Part shown: positions 16,091 to 23,318 of the stretch, one piece after another | Position numbering within the stretch: position 1 is the stretch's first letter | Layout of the letters: the number at the start of each line of letters is the position of its first letter | Assembly (NCBI GenBank): GCA_003427395.1 | Contig: BFEA01000027.1 | Location: 3,306,880 to 3,330,197, forward strand | DNA: 23,318 bases | Direction: 5' to 3' | DNA from: Chara braunii | Taxonomy: Eukaryota; Streptophyta; Charophyceae; Charales; Characeae | Notes under the pieces: generated by a model | Seen by the model: only the letters and a program-made list of their open reading frames with translations | What the model was told of the DNA's origin: nothing | The model's database searches: none | Translations under genes and position numbers: made by a program

Positions 16091-17777
16091 ATTCGGCCTC
16101 AAACAGGGGTTTGGAGGTAGATGTGAGGCATGCACTAATGGCTTAAACCACCGCTAAATTTCTCTGTGTTGCAAAAATAGGGAAATAGCCTAGTACTCGA
16201 AGGTTTTCAGAGGTTCCGAAGAGGCTTGATACAAAGATAATGTTTGGGTCTTGTGGCTCGTTTGTGGAAAAACAATATACAAAAATTGAGACTGTAACTA
16301 GAGGAAAGATGTTGGGGAAGGTCATGAACGAGTTATAACTCACATTAAAACTTTCTAGAATGTCTCTAACTAATATTGTGACTAACTTCGGCTTCCGTTG
16401 ATTTTGTTTTTGTTTTTGTTTTTTTTTTCATTTGATTTTAGTGCTCTGTCAGCGAGGCAGGGCGTATTTCATAGTTTGTTGACACTTTGTCACAAATGAC
16501 ACACTCACAGTACTATGAATGAGAATGTATCACCCCGGGAGGACAATATCAGATTCATTTTTTTTTCCCCTTCGTTCGTGGATCTGATTGTACCATCGTA
16601 TTGCCCTCACTAAAAGCATACTCACACAAGTACTTTGCTTGAGGTATCCACCTACTATCACGTTCAAATGGTACCACAAAATAAAACAAACTGGAACCCA
16701 GGCTTGACAAAACTCAACGCACAATAAAAAAAAGTATCGACAAAACAAATAGGGAAGTAGCGGTCGAAGAACACAGAAAAACGTTCCGCATACTCGAACG
16801 GGTTCTCCATACTCAAATGGGTGATGCTTGTTGTTCATTGTTAACCTCCTCAGAACGTCTATTTATTCCTGTAAACATCTCACTAACCACCGGCCCCGCC
16901 ATATTCGCACAAAGTTTATGCCAGAGAGCCTCAATCCACTATTCATAACATAAGTCAAATGAAAATAAATCTCCCCCTAAAATATGGGAAGATACATCAC
17001 TATATTTTTTGACAAGTGGCGTCGAAACCATTGACTGCATCATACTATATTGCATATCCACTTGTTGCTTCGCAAACATACTTATCTACACTTGAAGATT
17101 TGTTGGGCATCAATCTCGAACACTTAAGCTTGACTTACCTACACTTCGCATACCATTAAGTGTGCCTAGGACACTTGGACCTAAGTGGTCCTTGTCCTTG
17201 CACCTTATATAACGACATCATTCACCTGCATTTCCAACATTTTTTATTATGATAGGTTTATCCCGACTTTGGTGCCATATAATATTATCGCTCATCCAAT
17301 GCACAATCGATTACTTATTTGCGCAAGGCTATACCTTACTGTTTTTTACTGATCATCAACTAGTTGGGTGCGAAATATTATTGTTAAGTCATCGGTTCCC
17401 AAACCTGTTTTATTCAAGCTCCCAAAGCTCATGCATCTACCCACTTTTCACGTTTCTATTTAACCTTATTGTTATTTAATATCTTTGTGGTCCATTTGCA
17501 TATATTTTTTTACATGTTTTTTACCACACAATTGCCTGCGCTTATAATAAATTTTACGTACACCCACACTCTTTTTACCCCTAAATACAAATATTCGTTT
17601 TTTCAACCTCTGTTATAGTATGATGATTAATCCATAAATGTTGTTTTCTGATCGGTATCGACATATAAGGAGAAAAAAAAATGTATTTTCCCAACGAAGG
17701 CATACTACCTCGATGCGAGGGATAACTAAATTAGTATTTAATGAGCCTAAGTTAGTTCTTCCAATTCGCTTCCGAAG
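16091..17777. other. AT-rich unassigned region
   Basis: No recognisable gene. Notable sub-structure: (TTTTTG)n at about 16405-16428; an inverted pair TTCATAGT/ACTATGAA at 16468-16475 and 16512-16519; a cluster of hairpins at 17121-17191; TTATATAA at 17205-17212 followed by a 76-codon ORF (17249-17479) with no family resemblance, which I do not call as a gene. Confidence 0.5.
17121..17191. repeat. Cluster of three short perfect inverted repeats
   Basis: CACTTAA (17121-17127)/TTAAGTG (17156-17162), AAGTGT/ACACTT (17158-17176) and GGACC/GGTCC (17177-17191). The last two hairpins abut, and the first overlaps the second and competes with it. Confidence 0.6.
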
Positions 17778-17826
17778 TCCCCTAATGATGACCTTGTTCT
17801 GGTGACGGGGCTGAAACTAGTAGGGA
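17778..17826 (+). ncRNA. Degenerate hammerhead-like motif
   Basis: Stem I TCCC (17778-17781) with GGGA (17823-17826); ATGATGA (17785-17791) in place of CTGATGA, so invariant C3 is lost; GAAAC (17813-17817), TA, and triplet GTA (17820-17822). This repeats the layout GAAAC-NN-GTH-GGG of the 11015 motif. Stem II is eroded and the two extra bases before the core are abnormal, so I expect no activity. AATAAA follows at 17870-17875. Confidence 0.35.
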
Positions 17827-17925
17827 TACACACAAAGAACCTTTGACACCTATTGTGTATATATTTATGAATAAAGTTTTGTTGTGCTCTCTCTTGTTGC
17901 TTCTTCTTTCTTATTTTTTACTCTC

Positions 17926-17927
17926 TT

Positions 17928-17958
<31 letters not shown>
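17926..17958. repeat. (CT)n(GT)n microsatellite
   Basis: Short CT run followed by four GT units. Confidence 0.85.
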
Positions 17959-18137
17959 TATGGTTTGAGTTGCTATCATGTGGTCTGGGCTTTCTAACGT
18001 ATAAAGTTGTGAGTGAGTGTCATTGCCGGAGGAGTGGTTTCACGATCGTTGGAAGGACTAACCCCTTGCTTTCAGTTGCGTGCTCGATGCGTCGTGCTCT
18101 TCTCCTCGACCAATCAATCGACTGAATTCTGCATCGT

Positions 18138-18186
18138 TGGAATCCAATCGATTGACTGATTGAATTTATCGCCCATACATGCAAAA
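18138..18186 (+). repeat. 49-bp dispersed repeat, copy 1
   Basis: TGGAATCCAATCGATTGA...TTGAATTTATC...CATACATGCAAAA. It matches 21747-21795 with about three mismatches. Confidence 0.8.
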
Positions 18187-18370
18187 GATCCCTTGTCGAG
18201 TCTGCCAAGCTTGAAACATCATTCCTATTAAGTTACATCACCTTTAATTGAAATACGCATTTAGTTTGACACAAATAATTCTTCATAGGACAAACCATTT
18301 TTGCGTACTTCTTAATTGTTTTTCCTAATTCAGAGGAACCTATACAACATTCCTGATTTTTTTCGAAAGT

Positions 18371-18650
18371 GAGGAGTACATTAGCAAGAGTGAAACTCAA
18401 AGGAATTGACGAGGGCCTGCACAAATGATGGAGCACATGATTTAATTCGATGCAACACGAAGAAGCTCATCATGGTTTGACATACTGTGAGCCCTTCTGA
18501 AAAGAGGGAGTGCTTTGGGGAACACGGATACAGGTGGTGCATGGTAGTTGTCATCTCGTGTCGTAAGATGTTGGGTTAAGTCCCACAACGAGCGCAACCC
18601 TCGTTTCTAGTTGCCATTATGAAACTTTGGAGAGACTGTCAGTGAAAGCA
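18371..18650 (+). pseudogene. Plastid-like 16S rRNA fragment (nuclear plastid DNA)
   Basis: The universal 16S segment GAAACTCAAAGGAATTGACG (18392-18411, one base changed after it) is followed by TTTAATTCGATGCAAC, ACAGGTGGTGCATGG, GTTGGGTTAAGTCCC and ACAACGAGCGCAACCCTCG, in correct order and spacing. The helix region between TGACAT and ACAGGTGG has the plastid length and matches plastid text better than plant mitochondrial text, which reads GTGCTGCATGG. Differences are nearly all G-to-A or C-to-T, for example GACGAGGGCCTGC for GACGGGGGCCCGC and CAACACGAAG for CAACGCGAAG. The fragment covers only the 900-1170 part of the molecule and is not functional. A bacterial origin is less likely. Confidence 0.85.
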
Positions 18651-18679
18651 TTAAAAAAAATTACTTATTTGGGTTACTT

Positions 18680-18698
18680 AGGGGTTTGCACAACCCCT
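18680..18698. repeat. Perfect 7-bp hairpin beside the 16S fragment
   Basis: AGGGGTT, TGCAC loop, AACCCCT. Too isolated to assign a role. Confidence 0.6.
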
Positions 18699-20760
18699 GA
18701 CACACCTCGGGTCGAGTAGGAGGATCTTGTGATTTTGCTCTATGTATACCGGTGAACAATTATGAAGGGTAAGGGCTCACAGTCATGGGTTTATCCAAGA
18801 TTCAAAAACTTGTGACTAATACTCTCATTATTAGTCCCGCAATCCTTTTATAACCACGACGTGACCAACTGATTAAACTCATTGTGCATGAATTGCATGT
18901 TAAAGTATCTGATTGCTTAACTGATAGTCTAATCTTAATTATCCTCGACCAACCATCCTAAAATAGCTACATCAATTTTAATCATTTAATCAAATAACAA
19001 TTGTGATTGTATAAAAAAGGTATCACAAACAAACCCTAAAAATTACGAAAGAAGACTGGGCAATTTAACGTTCACTCATTTTATGCTTTACTCGCTCTCA
19101 ACTCCTTAACCGGCGGGCTATTTTAGGTGAACAATGCACGGGGAGTGTGATTCGAACCTACCCTTATAACAGTGATTCACTAAGGGCTCAATATATATGA
19201 TTGTTTTATGATGTGTTGTATGCCTAAAACAATTGAAGTTGCAACTGGATAACGACACCATAATTATTTAAGATCGCAACATGATGGCGTGACGCCAGGA
19301 AAATGTCTTTTACATGGGAGCTGAGTGGAGTGTATACACCCTTATTATCATTTGCTATTCCTCGTCATTTGAGTATTTCCATACACAACTCATCTCCAAC
19401 CAAAATTGTAAATATTGGGATGACTCTCGAGATTGGATGTTGCTCGTACTCTTCCAGGAAAATATCACTAAAGAAAAATGTACTTCCTGACAGTACGTAG
19501 ATATTTAGACAACTAAGATAGGGTTGGGAAAACTTAACTTAGTTCCTAACAAGCATCTAAACCACCTCACCAACTATTGACGATTGGTAATGGAGTTTCA
19601 TGACTGGTCACGTAGAAGTACATGCTAATTCAAAAAGTAGTAGATGATATTGCCAAGAACCATCCCAACGATAATTGCCATAAATTATCTCATCGTTGCG
19701 TCAAGAGAGAATGAGATAAAGAGAGAGGAACTAACATTCAACTCGGTGGATGAGACGACTAACTAGAGGGGAGATGACTCACAACTAGCTAACCCTTATG
19801 CGGCACTGAACCTCCTATCTTACCGACCATAGTTGGCAATCTATCGAGATAACTACTTTGATGTCTGTGTGATCCTCAATCAATGAAAACACGAAATCCT
19901 TTGATCAACGTGCATGAGAATACCCACTGAAAAATACGATTGAGAAAACAAGATCACACTTCATAAGAACACACACTTTTGAAGTTTTTTTTATATTAAA
20001 ACTTCCCTTGTCGCCTCCAACAATCAACAATAAAATACTAGTCCTTCACCCACCATGGATTCGACACCCCATGGGTGTGACTTCTTATCCTAGCGCTGAG
20101 TTTAACCATGTCACAAAGATTAATCTCTCTTCTCCTCATGACCAATTGAGGAGATTTTACGTCGAAACTCCTCGTTATTGGCCACACGGTGAGTATCCCT
20201 CAACCTCTCGTATGACTTTCATGCGTCTCCTCATGATCTCTCCCTTCTACCACCACCATGTTGTTCATGACGTCGCAATACTACGGTCCCAACCTTTTTC
20301 CTTAGCGCTCACTCTCTTGGCACCGACGACTACACGGTCTCCCATGGACTTAACGTTGCTGAAGCAGTGAACTGCATCAAACTAATGTGTTGACTGGCTC
20401 CGCTTCCCTTTCTATAGTGGTCGGACCTCCCTTTGGCTGGTGGGTAGTGTACACCAAAATGATATGGAACCGGTTAAAACCTACGCAGCCCTGCTGTAGT
20501 TAGATTCCTCTCATGGGCCTTATGAGCCAAAACCTTGTGGACGAGGTTGTTGGGCGTATACATACGGGGCCTTTTCATACATAATGCACGGATATTTAAC
20601 GTACGAAACTCGGTATGTGGCCATTTGCATTTCTACGTACAACGTTAAAAAAAAAAGTTATGTAACATTGTCAGACACGCAATGTTTGTCTGAGCACCAA
20701 CCCCAAATTCTTATACGAGAGAAAATAAAAACACGTAAGGGATAATTTAAAAAAAAAAAA
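18699..20760. other. AT-rich unassigned region
   Basis: No recognisable gene or transposon. A 120-codon ORF at 20008-20370 is the longest, but it matches no family known to me. A TCAGACA...TGTCTGA inverted pair lies near 20670-20695. Confidence 0.5.
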
Positions 20761-21460
20761 AAACACCGCAATGAGAATATGTGTGTGCGTGTGTATGTGT
20801 GTCTGTGATCAAAATGAACACCCACTCACCATCAAACACACAGACACACACGACCGAAAAAGACCACACCCACACGTTTTTGTCTTTTTCCTTTTTTCTA
20901 AATTATCAACGGACTATATTAAATCGGTAAATATTTTGGATATAGCTGTTCAATATATATATTTTTAAGCGGGCAATAATGCACGAGCTTGCGCACGTGT
21001 GTGTGTGTGTGAGTAGCAAACAATAGCATGTATGTGTCACATGAGTTTCACACGAGTACGACAAGTCATACCTGTGCTGCTCCTACCAGACACGTCAGTA
21101 CACTGTGGGCAAGATACGTGGGGGGCAATTTTTCAATGCGGCGGGGTAAAACCATTCGTGTGTCCATTTGTGGTGATGGTACTTATTTAAAAAGCCGTAA
21201 AGTCGAAAGCAGCCAAATATGCGAAAGCAGTAAGACAAAGTGAGGGGGGTGGGTGGCGCCTCCTCTTTTTCAGACAGACCAGAACACACACAATAACACC
21301 CCACAAACAAACGGAGGGAAGGGGGGAAGGCAAAGGCCAGGGATCCAACACCATAGCATGACAAACCACAACACGACACATGAACTTAAGAGGCACGAGA
21401 GGAGGAACAAACAGTGAGGCGGCACATAGGTTGAAATCGATTGGGTTGATTGAGGATTTT
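20761..21460. other. Unassigned region with CA/GT-rich patches
   Basis: GT-rich at 20780-20805 and 20995-21012, and CA-rich at 20838-20850. The remaining sequence is unique, without recognisable coding text. Confidence 0.5.
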
Positions 21461-21462
<2 letters not shown>

Positions 21463-21557
<95 letters not shown>

Positions 21558-21558
21558 C
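21463..21558. repeat. (CT)n(AC)n compound microsatellite
   Basis: CT run of about 60 bp joined directly to a CA run of about 25 bp, then GCACACAC. Confidence 0.95.
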
Positions 21559-21602
21559 TTGTGCGCAAGTATTGTTTTTTCATCATTCAACGATGCGAAC
21601 AT

Positions 21603-21658
21603 GCACATGTGCGCATGTGCTTGTGTCTCGCGCGCGCGCGTGTGTGTTTGTGTGTGTG

Positions 21659-21710
<52 letters not shown>
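21603..21710. repeat. Hairpin, (CG)n and (GT)n alternating purine-pyrimidine tract
   Basis: GCACATG-TGCG-CATGTGC perfect hairpin (21603-21620), a CG run at about 21629-21640, then GT repeats to 21710. The long alternating purine-pyrimidine stretch is suited to Z-DNA. Confidence 0.9.
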
Positions 21711-21711
<1 letters not shown>

Positions 21712-21738
21712 TCCAATGGATCAATTGATCAATTGGAT
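21711..21738. repeat. Nested palindrome
   Basis: ATCCAAT...ATTGGAT enclosing the perfect 12-bp palindrome GATCAATTGATC (21719-21730). Confidence 0.8.
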
Positions 21739-21746
21739 TACATCAA

Positions 21747-21795
21747 TGGAATCCAATCGATTGATTGATTGAATTTATCACACATACATGCAAAA
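21747..21795 (+). repeat. 49-bp dispersed repeat, copy 2
   Basis: Matches 18138-18186. Both copies lie 40-200 bp downstream of CT/GT microsatellites and are followed by A-rich sequence, as a short retroposon tail might be. Confidence 0.8.
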
Positions 21796-23318
21796 AAAAA
21801 ACTATCCAATACCCCAACATGAGCATGACACCTCTGCCGTACGAGTATGGATTCTAATCTAAAGCCAACCAGCCCTTCGCTTCTTGCCACACGCCCAAGG
21901 GACCTCAAGTACTTATAAAAAAAATACTTAAAATGCTATTACTAGTGTCATCATTTTCTTATTTATCCCCTCAATTTTGTTCACAGTGTCACTCTCAAGC
22001 ATTTGACGAGGGGCTCTGAAGGGCCAACTACTGTTTGTTTTCCTAGGTAAACATGTAGAGATGGTTCGATTGTTGTTATTTTTCCACGCATATTCACAGT
22101 GTTAATTTGGTGTGTGTTTGTTTTTCATTTAATGTTCAACGTGTAACATCTTGGCACATGTACCTCGTTGTTGTACCCAATTTCTTATGGGAAGGTTTTT
22201 CTTTCTGCTTAAGAACTCGTGAAGGAAGATGCACAACTTAACTAATGTGGCCTGTCACGCGCAAACAAAATTGTCAATCCAGGCTGCCTGCTAGGCTTCC
22301 CAGACGATTAGGTTGTTGTTTTTCTCTAGGCACGTACAAAAAAATATACAGTAAAGGTCTGATGTGCATTTACTTTTTATTTTTGTTTCATACATAGAAG
22401 TGTCGTGTGCACACCTTGGGTTTTGCTTTGTGTTGCAACGCAAAATTTTGCATTTATGTTCAACCACAACAACACGCAAGAGATCTCATAGGTGAAGTGT
22501 CCAACACCAACCCCTCCAACCCACGCATATCCACCAATGTATGTCCCTCCCCTCACTCGGGTGTGCACACATATACGCACAAATGCACACACTTACACGT
22601 ATTATTTATTTTATTCCTTTTGTAACAAGTGTTCCCATTGCATTTTTCGCTTTGTCCACGCTTTGTTTTGTTCTAGTGTCAAAGTGCAACATCTTTAAGG
22701 TGTGGTTAATAGGCAGCAACACCTCTTCGGTAGTCGTTGCCACAAAAGTATGATGCAAGTAGCAGTATTCAAGATGCCTATTTGACCATACAGTTCAAAG
22801 TGGTGACAAACTTTTGTCAAAGTAAGGGCATCGCCACACCACTTACAGAATGTGAAAAAGACAAAACCAGGTTCCCTAGGACGAGTGTATCTTCCCACGT
22901 CTTGTGTAAAATACATACTCAAATTCGCACATTGTGGCGGTGGTGTGAAAGACCCTATCTCCCCATTGTAGTGTGGACCTACAACTCGTTGAGTTCTACT
23001 CATGTTGTGAGCAAGTGATCGCACACTTGCATGTGGGCAATTGGTGTTGCCCTGTTGCTTGCTTCCCTGAACCCATTACCTATCTGTCCGGTTGCTTTCT
23101 CTATGGCGGCTTGCGTAGTAGCCTTCTTGCCTGTGTTATTGTCTGCCATCCTGATTGCTAGGATTGCGTGTTTGGCTATTGCTTGGCTTGGAACTCTAGA
23201 GCTTGTCTTTATATTTGCGCACCCCTTCGCGCCCACCTCCCTTCCCCCCCCCCCCCAAAAAAAAAGGTATATTTTTATTTTTTTCTAACATTGGTGCAAT
23301 GTTAGACTTTGCTTCAGA
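21796..23318. other. Unassigned region to window end
   Basis: No recognisable gene. ORFs of 60-110 codons occur on both strands (for example 22695-23024 minus and 23031-23288 plus, the latter hydrophobic), without family resemblance or supporting context. C11A9 homopolymers lie near 23246-23265. Confidence 0.5.

Noticed and set aside
17249-17479. 76-codon ORF after a TATA-like site
   Set aside because: Composition is that of AT-rich random sequence and no motif is recognised.
19135-19195. Possible tRNA on the minus strand (GGTTCGAATCA)
   Set aside because: A B-box-like T arm is present, but the T stem mispairs and no acceptor or D arm can be folded.
20008-20370. 120-codon ORF as a possible gene
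   Set aside because: No recognisable domain, no promoter or splice context, and length compatible with chance in 23 kb.
22695-23288. Overlapping ORFs on both strands, one hydrophobic
   Set aside because: Open frames on both strands and no family resemblance; likely chance.
1-23318. Telomere or subtelomere
   Set aside because: No run of TTTAGGG, TTAGGG or similar telomere units was seen.

Overview
This looks like nuclear DNA from a plastid-bearing eukaryote, most likely a streptophyte (charophyte alga or seedless plant). The reasons are a LINE whose ORF ends in a plant-type zf-RVT zinc knuckle, a decayed plastid-like 16S rRNA fragment, a tRNA-derived SINE pair, an LTR-like TATA region and very heavy simple-sequence load. 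No species can be named. I find no intact host protein gene: the window is a transposon graveyard mixed with satellite and microsatellite DNA. Two N bases (10905, 10914) show it is an assembled contig.

Layout. 1-230: purine-rich low-complexity DNA. 251-5251 (minus): a Penelope-like retroelement (PLE) reverse transcriptase, split by a 5'-truncated LINE (824-3709, minus) that is flanked by a 14-bp target-site duplication and ends in a poly(A) tail. The PLE frame is continuous across the excised LINE; it is damaged by four in-frame stops and one 31-bp tandem duplication. The LINE stays in one frame for 2.6 kb with only four point-mutation stops. 5460-5790 (minus) and 8205-8400 (plus): two copies of one tRNA-derived SINE. 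Between them, 5941-7820 is an LTR- or promoter-like region with 11 W-box motifs, a TATA box, a GCTACAGTG array and a weak tRNA-Pro-like primer site. 8570-13230: microsatellites, a 25-bp minisatellite, a composite pyrimidine-rich satellite, long (ATTG)n arrays and a roughly 200-bp insertion carrying a hammerhead-ribozyme-like motif.

13225-16090: three and a bit tandem copies of a 0.9-1.0 kb repeat. Each unit is built around two nested inverted repeats. Stem 1 shows compensatory changes between copies, and in copy 1 the middle of stem-loop 2 is inverted. A 399-bp element with 17-bp perfect terminal inverted repeats sits between copies 1 and 2. I consider this block the most novel part of the window.

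16090-23318: AT-rich DNA without recognisable genes. It holds a second, degenerate hammerhead-like motif (17778-17826), the plastid 16S fragment (18371-18650), a 49-bp dispersed repeat present twice beside CT/GT microsatellites, and a compound CT/AC/CG/GT microsatellite (21463-21710).

The elements do not form a pathway. They record successive insertions: PLE first, then LINE into PLE, with TIR and hammerhead-bearing insertions into satellite arrays. Decay is dominated by C-to-T/G-to-A changes.
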